Positions 33,862 through 44,161 of a stretch of 64,000 nt of DNA are shown here, one piece after another (the stretch's first letter is position 1; each line of letters starts with the position of its first letter). The stretch lies in contig CAVUOA010000009.1 in NCBI GenBank assembly GCA_963742955.1, forward strand, positions 868,001 through 932,000. The letters are read 5' to 3'. The position numbers were made by a program, and so were the translations under genes. The notes under the pieces were generated by a model. That model saw only the letters and a program-made list of their open reading frames with translations, did no database searches and was not told the DNA's origin. This DNA comes from CAVUOA01 sp963742955 (GTDB lineage: Bacteria > Bacteroidota > Ignavibacteria > Tepidaquicellales > OLB5).

Positions 33862-35678
33862 CTATTGTTCTTTACGCAGGCGGAATTCAACTCTTCTATT
33901 CAGAGCTCTGCCCTCTTCTGTTTCATTAGAGGCTATTGGGTTTTCTTCACCATAACCCTGCGGGTAGAGTCTGTTAATGTTTATCCCTTTCTGAACCAGA
34001 TAATTTACAACTGATTGAGCCCTTTTACCTGAAAGCTTCTGATTATAACTGTCACTTCCTACATTATCAGTATAGGCATTTATTTCAACAAGAATCTCAG
34101 GATTGTCTTTCATAAATTTATACAGCAGGTTAAGGGCTTCGTATGACTTTTCCCTTAAATCATATTTATCAAAATCAAAGAATATATTATTTATCCTGAT
34201 GCTTTTACCGGAGTTTTTAAGCGATTCTACCGATGTAATATCAATATTTGCTGTTACCTCTTTGTATGCATTTGAATCAGTCAAATCCATGTAATGAATA
34301 GTTGAATAATATCCTTTCACATCGGCGTAATATGCATAGTATTTGCCTACCGGCAGGGCAATGAAATACTCTCCTGTTGCGGGGTCAGTCTTTGCAGTAC
34401 CGACTTCTTTAAGGTGGTCCACATCTTCCCACTTTATTGTGGCATCAACAGGTTTGCCGGATTCATCAATAACTTTGCCTGAAACAGTAAACACATCTAA
34501 AGCTGGACGCACCTGTGCAGGCAGCTTTATATAATAAATATCTTCATCGCCGAAACCTTTATCGTTTATTGTGGAAAAATATGCATACTTGCCGTCAGTT
34601 GTTATTTTGTAGCCCCAGTCCTCTTCTGCGGTATTAATTTCTTTTCCTAAATTTACAGGTTCACTCCACATTGTCCATGAAGTATCACTCAGCCGTACAG
34701 ACTTGAACACATCAGATTTTCCTAAACCATAATGTCCATCGGAAGAAAAGTATAAAGTTTTGCCGTCAGGATGTAAAAAGGGAGAGCGTTCCGTATATGG
34801 TGTATTTATCATTGGACCAAGGTTAATCGCTTCTTTGCTCCACCCGTCACCTTCACGCACACAAACATAAATATCTATATTGCCCCATTCCATGCCATGG
34901 TAATAATCACCTTTTTGATGATATGGGCCTATACCGCCCGGGCGCTCTGAAGAGAATAAAATAGCATTTCCATCGGCAGTGAGAAATGCATCTGCGTCCC
35001 AGTACTGGGAATTAATCGGCGGAGGATAATGCTGAATATCTGACCAGCCTGTAGCAGTCTTTTCAACGAAAAAATTATCTCCCCTGCCAAGTGAATTTTC
35101 GTAATTGCCGAAAAGCACTAATACGTTGCCGTCAGCTGATATGCTGTTAATAAACTCGTTGCTTTCCGTATTTATTTTTCCGCTAAGAGGTTTGGCTATT
35201 ATCCATTTATTGCCAACATAATAAGATACAAAAATATCTTCTCCCCCAATGTTATCATCTCTGTTCCTGCCTGTGAAATACAGTTTTTTCATATCCGGTG
35301 AAAGAATCGGTACGTATTCTTTACCGTCTGAATTGATATTGCCCCCCAGGTTTATCATTTCAATACCTTCTTCGGGAGCAAGCAGCAGGTCAATAATTTT
35401 ATCAATTCTATCCTGCATATCGGGGAATTTCGGCTTATACTGATTACGAAATATCGAGCCGCTTTCTTCCAGTCATGTTTATTAATATACGGTCTTGCAA
35501 GACGCTGAAGCGCTATAAACGCATCTTCGGAAGGCGCGTAGAGCTTTACTACATTTTCATAATATTCGGGGTCTTTATCATCATCAAGCTGAATCTGCGC
35601 AAAAACTATTCGAAGGGAAGAACAAAGATGACGTAAACTAGTAAAAAATAACAGAAATGATTTAAATTGTAAATTCAA
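33862..35678 (-). pseudogene. Second OmpA/PD40 protein (PorE-like), one frameshift
   Basis: A paralogue of the 31941-33728 gene, about 605 codons in total. Its N-terminal part reads ENVVKLYAPSEDAFIALQRL, and the body reads GKTLYFSSDGHYGLG, FTVSGKVIDESGKPV, FFDFDKYDL, and INAYTDNVGSDSYNQKLSGKRAQSV. The reading frame breaks near 35440-35455, where one base restores FRNQYKPKFPDMQD. The start is a TTG at 35678; the signal peptide is a hydrophobic run ending VFAQ. Tandem duplication with the neighbouring gene is clear. Confidence 0.8.
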
Positions 35679-35892
35679 AACAAAGTGATTGAATTGCAGA
35701 ACGGATTTACTCCTGAAAATGAGGTTTGAACTTTAAAGCAGTTCCTGATATTCGTAAGCGCTTAAAGATTGTTATCCGGCTTTTTAAATTTGGAATTATT
35801 ACCCCTTAGCCCTACTAACTTCAAATAATTTATCTAAAAAAGTATTAATGGTCAATAGTATTGGCTCTGCCTTTAGAAGCATTAAAATAGTA

Positions 35893-36672
35893 TTACTTTC
35901 TTCTTGAATACTCGTACAATACAATTCCACAGCTTACAGCAACATTCAATGACTCACAGGCAGAATTTCCTGCAATCTTCAGCTGTTTATATCCCTGGTT
36001 AAGAATTTCACTTGAAATCCCTTCTGATTCATTTCCAAAAACAAATACAGTCTTTCTGCTGTGCTGCAAGGACTGAAAGATTCTCATTTCCGTTTACATC
36101 AAGAAGGTAGATTTCAAATTCTTTTTCATATAATTCAGGCAGTGATTTTTCAAGCAGTACATCCTCAATTATATTCACATAAAAAAGCGCGCCCTGTGAA
36201 GAGCGAAGAACTTTTGAATTATAAACATCTGCAGAACCGATGCCGGTTATAACAGTATCAGCTCCAAACCAGTATGCTGTACGAATGATTGTACCGAGAT
36301 TGCCGGGGTCATTTATTCTATCCAGAGCTATTATAAGGTTTGAATTGAGAATTTCCGGTATTGAAACAGTCGGTTTTTTATTGACAACGGCAATGATACC
36401 CTGTGAATTTTTAGTATCCGTAAGCTTTTTGAATTGAGAATCCTTCAGTTCATGGAACGGGAATTTTAATTTTATCTGTTGCGCATCTATATATTTTTTA
36501 ATAAGATATTTTTTTCTGTTTTATCAGAAGCAATAATACAATCAATTGTATAAGAAGAGCTTAAACATTCTTCTATAAGGTGATTTCCTTCAATCAGAAA
36601 TTTATTTTCACTTTCCCTGTATTTCTTAATTTTCAGCGAAGCATAATATTTTACGTCATTAACAGAAAGCAT
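35893..36672 (-). pseudogene. SpoU/TrmH-family rRNA methyltransferase, frameshifted
   Basis: Reads in three pieces. The N-terminal frame begins at ATG 36672 (MLSVNDVKYYASLKIKKYRESE). A middle piece has DRINDPGNLGTIIRTAYWFG and SQGALFYVNI. The C-terminal piece from about 36070 has FGNESEGIS...SLNVAVSCGIVLYEY, the SpoU SAM-binding knot. About 260 codons, the family's usual length. Likely methylates a ribose in 23S rRNA or tRNA (RlmB/TrmH-like). Breaks near 36490 and 36070. It begins 5 bases after folE ends and is likely co-transcribed. Confidence 0.82.
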
Positions 36673-36677
36673 AACTA

Positions 36678-37320
36678 TCAGCTAATCAGCCTTAAAAACT
36701 CATCTCTTGTCTTTGCATTATCTTTAAACACTCCAAGCATACAGGATGTTGTGGCAACGGAGTTTTGCTTTTCGACTCCTCTCATCATCATGCAAAGATG
36801 CTGAGCTTCGCAAACAACTGCAACTCCCTGAGGTTCAAGTACTTTATAACAGTAAATCACCTATCTGTTTAGTCATTCTTTCCTGAACCTGGAGCCGGCG
36901 GGAAAACATATCTACAATACGGGGTATTTTGCTTAAACCGATAATTTTTTTATTCGGTATATATGCCACATGGCATTTTCCGAAAAACGGCAGTATGTGG
37001 TGCTCGCACATACTGTAGAAATCAATATTCTTGACTATTACAATTTCATCATAGCATACATTAAAAATTGCATTATTAAGAAGCTTATCGATGTCTTCTT
37101 TGTATCCCTTTGTAAGGAACTGGTAAGCGAGCGCCACCCGTTTCGGCGTGTTAAATAAGACCTTCTCTCTGCGGGTCTTCACCTATTTCTATCAGCAGGT
37201 CTTTCACCAGATCTTTCAATCTTTTTTAGAGGGAATATTACTCCCGTCAGGATTGAAATGCGGTTCCTCCTCTTCAAGAAAGTTGCCGTTAAAATCTTTT
37301 TCTGTTATTTTTTTATTCAT
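36678..37320 (-). pseudogene. folE: GTP cyclohydrolase I, frameshifted
   Basis: Makes 7,8-dihydroneopterin triphosphate from GTP, the first step to folate or pterins. Motifs: SMCEHHILPFFGKCHVAYIP (zinc Cys and His), GLSKIPRIVDMF, RLQVQERMTKQI, then in another frame GVAVVCEAQHLCMMMRGV and KTRDEFLRLI. Frame breaks occur near 37235, 37160 and 36850, each needing a single base. The reconstructed protein of about 213 residues has the usual length. queD lies 2 bases away upstream on the same strand. Confidence 0.9.
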
Positions 37321-37322
37321 AA

Positions 37323-37736
37323 TTATTTACCCCTGTACTCCACAAAATTATTTTCGGTTTCAAAAAGCTTAACGGAATACAGCTTTCTGTGATTATTATT
37401 AATTTTACTTTCTAACTGTTCCCAGAATTTTATTGCAATATTTTCCGATGTCGGGATTACACCTTTCATAAATTCAACATCTATATTCAGATTTTTGTGG
37501 TCAACTTTTTCTATTAATTCGTCATCAACAATTTCTTTTAACTTTTTCAAATCCATTACATAGCCGATATCTGAATCAGGTTCCCCTGCAACCGTAACTT
37601 CAAGCAAATAATTATGCCCATGTCCGTTCGGATTACTGCATTTACCATAGAGCTTAAAATTTTCTTCATCATTCAGCTCAGGTTTATACATCCTGTGAGA
37701 TGCGCTGAAATGGAATCTTCTGGTAATATATATCAT
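37323..37736 (-). CDS. queD: 6-pyruvoyl-tetrahydropterin synthase/QueD family enzyme
   Basis: 137 residues. FSASHRM at residues 10-16 and NPNGHGHNYLLEV near 40 carry the three zinc histidines, and GKCSNPNGHGH includes the catalytic Cys. The C-terminus has PTSENIAIKFWEQL and the KLFETENNFVEYRG segment. The family makes 6-carboxytetrahydropterin (queuosine) or pterins. With folE next door, the GTP-derived product of FolE is the probable substrate; queuosine or folate use cannot be decided. Confidence 0.9.
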   Translation of the reverse strand: MIYITRRFHFSASHRMYKPELNDEENFKLYGKCSNPNGHGHNYLLEVTVAGEPDSDIGYVMDLKKLKEIVDDELIEKVDHKNLNIDVEFMKGVIPTSENIAIKFWEQLESKINNNHRKLYSVKLFETENNFVEYRGK

Positions 37737-38644
37737 AATTTTAAATACCCGGTATCTTTAAGTTTGCCTTTGATGCGGTAGTAATGATAGAAAACACAGT
37801 ATATTAGCAATAAATTCCATAATATTAAATTCCAAACAAGGTAATACTCAAACCTGCCGATAACAGCAAATACCGCAATTAAAACCATGTGCGTACCAAT
37901 GCAAAGCAGGCTTGATAGTGACAAAAACGGCTTATCTTTATACCAAATATTTTCAATTTCTGGTATTGCCGTGAGAAAATTTTTGAAAGAGCCGTTAAGT
38001 AAAATTTATCAATTCTGAAACATTATATAATCCTGCCATCCGTAAATAAGCTGGAATATCCTTTGCAGAATTAATTGTAAATTTGTCTTCCTGTCTGCAA
38101 ATCTTCTTCAGTTATTGATTCAATCAATCTGTTTAATTGTTTTTTACCGGTTTGTTTTATATAGACAACTTCATAATAAATAAAAAACGAACACTGAAGC
38201 ATTGAAAATATTAGTGCAGCATAACAAATTATCCAAACCCAATTGAATCTGATATTTCAGATAAAATTTAAACCCAATAGCTGTAAACAATGCAAACGAT
38301 ACAATGAAATCTGTGATAGAATCATAAAATCTCCCCCTCCGTGATGCCATTCCTTTCGCACGCGCAAGTGAGCCATCGACTTTATCAAGCACATTTTTAT
38401 AGAACAGCAATACTGCTCCCAGAATGACGAGAACTTTATTTTCCTGAATAATTAAATAAGAAGAAGTTAATCCAATTATCAATGAGAATAATATAACCTG
38501 ATGAGGGGTTACTGAAGTTTTATAAAGAAATTTTGTAATTTGCTTTGATGTAAAAAGAAGATAATGCTGAAAATTAAGGAATGTATCTTCAGGCTGGTAT
38601 TTCAGAGTGGTTACATAAGAAAATTCGTTCTTTTCTTCAGTCAC
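37733..38644 (-). pseudogene. CDP-alcohol phosphatidyltransferase, frameshifted
   Basis: The N-terminal frame from GTG at 38644 has the CDP-AP motif DGSLARAKGMASRRGRFYDSITD (D-G-x2-A-R-x8-G-x3-D-x3-D) with membrane helices around it. From about 38175 the reading continues in other frames (YYEVVYIKQTGKKQL, then SAKDIPAYLRMAGLYN, then WYKDKPFLSLSSLLCIGTH) to the stop at 37733, with at least three breaks. The total is about 300 codons. It probably makes a phospholipid head group. Its end overlaps queD by 4 bases. Confidence 0.75.
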
Positions 38645-38650
38645 AGTAAT

Positions 38651-38690
38651 AAATCCGTAATTTGTAATTCGTAATTTGTAATTGAATATT
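38651..38690. repeat. AATTACGAATTAC-type dispersed repeat, copy 3
   Basis: Reads GTAATTTGTAATTCGTAATT on the plus strand, the inverse of copy 1 at 1303-1336. It adjoins the pseudo-tRNA repeats. Confidence 0.6.
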
Positions 38691-38857
38691 GTACTCCCAG
38701 AAGGATTTGAACCCTCACCAATCCCGAGTTCTCGGGAGAGCTCGGCGTGATAACTCCGGTCCCCGAACTGTTTGTACCCCGAAGGATTTGAACCCTCACC
38801 AATCCGAGTTCTCGGGAGAACCCGGCGTGATAATTTCGGTTTTTCCCCGAACTGTTT
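38691..38857. repeat. Two tandem copies of a tRNA-Arg 3' segment
   Basis: Units 38691-38773 (83 bp) and 38774-38857 (84 bp) each begin, on the plus strand, with GTACTCCCAGAAGGATTTGA (or GTACCCCGAAGG...) followed by ACCCTCACCAAT. This is the reverse complement of the variable loop, T-arm and acceptor end of the intact tRNA at 38859-38930. Each then carries a CCGAGTTCTCGG-type hairpin and a CCCCGAACTGTTT tail shared with the bases just beyond the real tRNA. They lack the 5' half, so they are pseudo-tRNA repeats. Confidence 0.75.
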
Positions 38858-38858
38858 G

Positions 38859-38930
38859 TACTCCCAGAAGGATTTGAACCCTCACCAACGGGACCGGAAC
38901 CCGACGTGCTATCCATTACACCATGGGAGC
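38859..38930 (-). tRNA. tRNA-Arg(CCG)
   Basis: Cloverleaf in 72 bases: acceptor GCTCCCA pairs with TGGGAGT (G1:U72), D-arm GTGT/GCAC, anticodon loop TTCCGGT with anticodon CCG, T-arm GAGGG/CCTTC with TTCAAAT. Discriminator A; CCA not encoded. The first pair of the anticodon stem is unpaired (T:T). Confidence 0.9.
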
Positions 38931-39071
38931 AAATATATGATTTTCCAAATATCAAGAAGTTTAAAATAAATATAAAGGGGAAAATAAACTTAAGTGTTTT
39001 GCGACCTTTTTTGACTGAAAAGCGTCTAATTTTAAATCCAAAACTAAATTATATACAGAAAACAATAAAAA

Positions 39072-40397
39072 ATGAGAAAACCCGCATTTGCCTTTGCCCT
39101 ATTATTTGCTGTATCTGCATTGCTCAGCCCAAAATGACATTGAGTTGAAGATTGGAAAGCTTATGGATGAATATGACAACCTGAATCTTATTTTCAGGAG
39201 TAGTTTTGTTTGCAGTTGACGGAATTCCTGTCTACGAAAAAGCTTTCGGTTATGCAGATTGGGAAAATAAAACACCGAACAATAACGGAACTCTGTTTAA
39301 CATCGCATCCATTACAAAAATGTTTACCCATGTGATGATACTTCAGCTTGAAAGAGAAGGCAAATTAAATGCCGGTGACCAGCTAAGCAAATACCTTTCA
39401 CTTTATCCCGAAGAAACCGGAAACAAAATCACAATAAAAATGCTTCTTGACATGAAAGCGGGATTAGGCGATTATCTTCAAGACCCTGAATTTAATAAAA
39501 ATCCTTCCGGATTCCATTCTGTAAACGATTTTCTGGATATTATAAAAAACGAGCCTCTGCTTTTTGAACCGGGTACCTCACAGAGATATTCCAATTCAGG
39601 CTATGTAGTACTGGGAGGCATTATAGAAAAAATTACCGGGAAAAGCTATAAGGAAAATCTTAAAGAAAGAATTCTTGACCCGCTCGGAATGAACAATACT
39701 TATTTCCCGCAAAAAAGTGATGTGCCTGATAATGCGGCAATCGGTGAATTGGTAACATTCTCAGGCGAAAAGAAGGGAGTCCCCTTTTATGCTTCACCTT
39801 CACCTGCAGGCGGCATTTACACTAATGCTGAGGACTTGCTTAAATTCGATTCAGAATTGAGAAGTAAATACAGTCCGGGTGAATTCAACGTAATAGCCGG
39901 AGGAACACCGGCATGGAATTCAATATTGGCACAGTACAATCAGCATTATACACTTATTGTTCTTTCAAATTTTGGCAGAATGGCTGAAGAGGTGGAAAAA
40001 AGAGTAAATATGATAGTACAGGGCAAAGACTATCCTCCGCCTCAGCCTTTACCCGAAATGAGGTTTTATAAGGTTATTAAGGAAAATGGAATAGAATATT
40101 TCAAAGAACACTTTAAAGAAATACTTGACGATGAAGGAATGCTATTCAAACCTTTTCATCTAAACACATTCGGATATGATTTAATGGAGGAGGGTGATAT
40201 CGATATGGCAATTGATGTTTTCAGGATTAACACCGAATTGTTTCCCGATATTCCGAATGTTTGGGATAGCCTTGGTGAAGCATATATGAAAAAAGGTGAT
40301 AAAGAAATGGCAATCACAAAATTATAAGAAAGTTCTGGAAATGCAGCCTGAAAACCAAAACGCAAAAAAGATGTTAGAGAAGCTGGAACAAAAATAA
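39072..40397 (+). pseudogene. Serine hydrolase (beta-lactamase class C-like) with TPR tail, frameshifted
   Basis: Signal peptide from ATG 39072 (FAFALLFAVSALL). The catalytic IASITKMF supplies SxxK; YSNSGYVVLGG is the YxN motif; IAGGTPAWNS replaces the usual K/H-T-G motif. The C-terminus (from about 40150) carries TPR-like helices (DIDMAIDVFRINTELFPD; NYKKVLEMQPEN). Frames break near 39125 and 39190 in the N-terminus and near 40320 at the tail; each is fixed by one base. Probably a secreted or periplasmic esterase/peptidase-like enzyme. Confidence 0.82.
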
Positions 40398-40407
40398 GAA
40401 TAACAGA

Positions 40408-41865
40408 TTAGCTGATTAAATCGTTAATTTTGTCTAAAACCCATTTTTTTGCGCTGAAACCCGGTAGTTTATTGAGCTTTGTTTCAAATAACCTCAATCC
40501 TTCTATGTCATTTTTTGTTCTTAATCTCATGAGAGTTCCGGTATGCCTTGCAAAATTCAAAAATCGCTCTTTCCTTTCATTTGCAATCAGCTTATTAGAA
40601 GAAACAAAGTGTTTGAACGAGTCTATTGCATTAAATAATTCAAGAGGAAGGTTTAATTCATAGTAAATGCGGATTGTAAGTTCCTTAATGTACAGCTTAT
40701 AATCAAGACTTGGAAGCCTCGAAATTCTGCTTAAGCTTCCAAGCGCTTTTTCAAATTCACCTTTATTGTAATATAATTCGGCATAACCGTAATAATATAA
40801 AATACTTTTATGCTCACTATCCAGCAAAGTATAATATTCATTTATGAAATTTTCCGCCCATCTAAGTTCTTTTATAGCTATTGCGTTCTGGAATATGTCC
40901 ATAAATATATTATCGTCAAAACATCCTCCTTCGGTTATTGAATAAAGCCTGTGCATTAATTCAAGCTTATTCAGTTTAAATTTTTCTTTTCTGAATTTAT
41001 ATGGCATTGTTAAAATTTTATAAGAGCAATAGCTTGCAAGAATTCCCAGTGATGCAGTTTTTGTATCCCACGTTAAATTATCTATTTCATCAAACAAAGT
41101 ATTTTTCAATTCATGATAGTATTTATCCTCCCTGTCTTTTAAGAGCATCAGTTCAAGGTAATGAATTTTCATAAGAGGAATTTCTTCATACAGCCTGGAT
41201 TTATTCAGATAAGCCAGTATTTCATTCAGAAATTCAAAATCATAGTTAAGCCTGAACATAAGCTGTTCATTTAAAATGAACCTGTACTCTCTCAGCATAT
41301 TAATTAAAAAATGAATTACAAAGGGTTTTGAATGGTCAGGGAATATTCCTGCATCAGTATAAAGCTTTCTGTATTTAGATGTATCCGGTGTATATCGTTC
41401 ACTATAAATAAATTTTAAATACTCAAAACGGTATTTAGCCTCAAAAAAAGATTCATCCCTGAATTGTACCTTCTCCATCAGTTTTTCCGTACCTTTAATC
41501 TCTCGTTCAAGAATTTTAAAAAGCTTTCTGTTTAAAATCTCTTCAGCAAAGCTAATCCTGTTTATTATTTCGTTTTTTGATAGATTCCGGCGCATAAGAA
41601 AATCTTCAGCCAGCTTTTGCAGGCGGTATATATTTATTCTCATATATCCGTCATTGTATTTCTTCTTTCCATAGATGTTCTCAAAGGCAGTTCGTTTTTC
41701 AAGCTTCTCAGAAGTAAAATATGGGTAGAACTTCCTGATATAATAAAAAAGCTTAATAACATTTTCGTTTTTATTAAATAAAGGTGAAGAAATAAAATCG
41801 CATAATTGTTTAAATTCTTTGGATGAAAATGTTTTAAGTATTTCAAATAGTGTGCTGTTTCTCAT
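40408..41865 (-). CDS. Large helical protein of unknown function
   Basis: 485 residues, intact, almost entirely alpha-helical and rich in Lys, Glu, Leu, Phe, Tyr. The N-terminus reads LFEILKTFSSKEFKQLCDFI then SSPLFNKNENV, a pattern I associate with conserved uncharacterised proteins of Bacteroidota/Ignavibacteria. TPR-like helices lie near 340-400 (YGYAELYYNKGEFEKALGSL). No signal peptide or enzymatic motif. Divergent from the BNR gene. Confidence 0.75.
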   Translation of the reverse strand: MRNSTLFEILKTFSSKEFKQLCDFISSPLFNKNENVIKLFYYIRKFYPYFTSEKLEKRTAFENIYGKKKYNDGYMRINIYRLQKLAEDFLMRRNLSKNEIINRISFAEEILNRKLFKILEREIKGTEKLMEKVQFRDESFFEAKYRFEYLKFIYSERYTPDTSKYRKLYTDAGIFPDHSKPFVIHFLINMLREYRFILNEQLMFRLNYDFEFLNEILAYLNKSRLYEEIPLMKIHYLELMLLKDREDKYYHELKNTLFDEIDNLTWDTKTASLGILASYCSYKILTMPYKFRKEKFKLNKLELMHRLYSITEGGCFDDNIFMDIFQNAIAIKELRWAENFINEYYTLLDSEHKSILYYYGYAELYYNKGEFEKALGSLSRISRLPSLDYKLYIKELTIRIYYELNLPLELFNAIDSFKHFVSSNKLIANERKERFLNFARHTGTLMRLRTKNDIEGLRLFETKLNKLPGFSAKKWVLDKINDLIS

Positions 41866-42070
41866 TAAAATCCCTGTCTAATTCTGTAACATATATGAAA
41901 CATCAATATATCAAAAAATCATTAAATAAGTAAATATTGTCGAAAATCATACTTAGTTTTCATGAAAAATCAATCAAATATCTGTAACACAAAAGAAAAA
42001 AATTCTTTGCCGAAACAGATTTAGTGAGATATTTTACCGTAAATGAATCTTTAATTTAATTGAAACTAAA

Positions 42071-43325
42071 ATGAGAGAAAAACACAAAAATATTACAGCA
42101 AAGGCAATTATTATATTTTTTCTGATTGCTGCAGCAACTGAGATAAGCATCGCCCAATGGCAGGGCGATTCCAGGCTGACTATTAATTCTAACCTTTCAT
42201 CAACTTCGCTGTACGGCAATTCTAAAAGTGTTGCAGCTGAAGGCAACACCGTTCATGTAGTTTGGCATGACCTCCGGGACGGGAATGCCGAAATATATTA
42301 TAAAAAATCAACTGATGAAGGAACCAGCTGGGGCGCAGATATCAGGCTTACAAATAATCCAAGTGATTCATACGATGCAACAGTTGCTGTATCCGGTTCT
42401 TTAGTATTTGTTGCCTGGTACGATAAACGTGATGGGCATTATGAAGTATATTATAAGTCTTCTACAGATCTGGGTGCAAGCTGGGGACCGGATACCAGGC
42501 TTACAAACGGGATTGTTAATTCTTTGCTTCCTTCGGCAGTTGTATCCGGCCAAAATATTTATATTGTATGGTACAAACAAACCGGTATCGGCGACCATCA
42601 GATTTTTTTCAGGCGTACCACAAACGGCGGAATAAATTGGGATGCAGAGGTGCAGCTTACTACTGCGCCTAATCAGAAATATGACCCGACAATTGCAGTA
42701 TCAGGGTCAACTGTTCATGTTGCGTGGGACGACCATCGCAATGCCTGGCCTGAAATTTATTACAAACACTCAACAGACGGCGGCTTAACATGGGGAACTG
42801 AAGTAAGGCTAACCCCTATTGATAACCTTAACTCGGAAATCCCTTCAATAGGTGTTTCAGATTCGAATGTTCATATAGCATGGGTTGACGGGAGAGGTAC
42901 AACAGGAGTTGATATATATTACATACATTCTACTAACGGCGGAACAAGCCTGGGGACCGAATATCCCGATAGTCACAGACAGCGCGAATTCATTTTTCCC
43001 GAACCTTGCAGTATCGGGCAATAACCTGCATCTTGTTTGGGATGATAACCGCAATGGAAGCAATCACGAGATTTATTATAAAAAATCAACAGATGCCGGT
43101 ATTACATGGAGCGCAGATTCACGGTTAACAAACAACTCAGCGATATCACAAAATTCGTTTGTGGCAGTCTCAAATTCTTCTGTACATGTTGTCTGGATGG
43201 ATAACCGTGACGGTAATTTTGAAATTTATTATAACCACGACCCAACAGGAAACCCTATGGGAATTAAACCTCTATTTGAAGGAAAGAATGAAGCTGGAAC
43301 AAAAATAAAACTATCCCAATTATAA
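42071..43325 (+). pseudogene. BNR/sialidase-like secreted protein, one frameshift, no sorting domain
   Basis: Signal peptide ends near SIAQWQ. Seven or so repeats of about 50 residues follow, each with HVVWHDLRDGNAEIYYKKST-type cores (VAWYDKRDGHYEVYYK, VAWDDHRNAWPEIYYK, VWMDNRDGNFEIYYN), typical of BNR/sialidase-like propellers. One extra base near 42950 splits the frame. The last codons read IKLSQL-stop: other cargoes of this genome continue from such a linker into YPNPFNP, so the sorting domain appears cut off. A terminator follows 4 bases later. Confidence 0.75.
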
Positions 43326-43328
43326 ATT

Positions 43329-43354
43329 AAAAGGGGTGTAATTCAGCCCCTTTT
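43329..43354 (+). terminator. Terminator after BNR gene
   Basis: AAAAGGGG and CCCCTTTT arms, 10-base loop, T-rich tail. Confidence 0.75.
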
Positions 43355-43428
43355 AATTCATTTCACTTTTCTAATAATTCAATATTGTTATTTTTGTATT
43401 AACCAATTTCCATTAGGGAGGTGCATTT

Positions 43429-44058
43429 ATGTTTATCGGTCATTACGGTGTTGGACTTGCCGCAAAAAAATCTGCAAAATCAATTTCTTTAGGAACGCTT
43501 TTTCTTGCCGCACAATGGCTTGACCTTGTATGGCCTGTTTTAATAGTACTAAACATTGAACACGTTGCAATTAACCAAAATCCGTCAAACGATGACACCC
43601 CTTGATTTTGTATACTATCCATACAGCCATAGCCTTTTGTTTGCTCTGATGTGGAGCATACTGCTCGGAGGAGTATATTTTATCTTCAGGAAAAATTTTA
43701 GAAATGCTCTGATTGTGGGACTACTGGTATTAAGCCACTGGATTCTTGATTTATTTGTTCATGTTCCCGATTTGCCGATACTCACTTCGGGACCATTTGT
43801 TGGTTTTGGTTTATGGAATTATCCGGTAATTGAGACAATAATAGAGTTAGGAATATTCATAACAGGTGTAATTATTTATATAACAGTGTACCATCTCCTA
43901 AAGATAAAATTGGAGTTTTCGGATTTTGGAGTCTTATAGCTTTGCTTGTATTAATTCATTTAGCAAACATATTAGGACCCCCGCCAACTGATTCCAAAGC
44001 TATCGGATATGTAGGTTTGTTGATATGGCTGTTTAATTCCCTGGGCTTATTGGGCTGA
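43429..44058 (+). pseudogene. YdjM-like membrane protein (possible metal-dependent hydrolase), frameshifted
   Basis: From ATG 43429 (SD GGGAGGTG 6 bases upstream) reads FIGHYGVGLAAKKSAKSISL, then hydrophobic helices. Frame breaks near 43590 and 43925; the joined product of about 210 residues has four or five TM helices and conserved PYSHSLL and LSHWILDLFVH. These His/Asp-rich helices resemble the YdjM/DUF457 inner-membrane hydrolase-like family; the link is tentative. A terminator-like hairpin follows. Confidence 0.7.
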
Positions 44059-44084
44059 TAAACACAGAATTATAAAATAAAAAA

Positions 44085-44107
44085 GGCAGGGGTTAACATT
44101 CCCTGCC
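44085..44107 (-). terminator. Terminator for the haloperoxidase-like gene
   Basis: GGCAGGG/CCCTGCC hairpin followed on the minus strand by a T-rich tract; it ends the minus-strand transcript. Confidence 0.6.
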
Positions 44108-44161
44108 TCTAAATTTCAATACCTCGGTTTTAAGGTGTATATGTTAAATGAACTCTTGTCA

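Noticed and set aside
38651..38690. Attachment site for an integrated element at tRNA-Arg(CCG)
   Set aside because: The repeat there is the dispersed AATTACGAATTAC unit, also found at 1303 and 3495; no integrase or phage genes are within the window.
40379..40397. A 19-base string GAAGCTGGAACAAAAATAA shared with 43290-43308
   Set aside because: It ends the serine hydrolase in one frame and lies in the BNR gene in another; AT-rich coincidence is plausible and no further similarity surrounds it.
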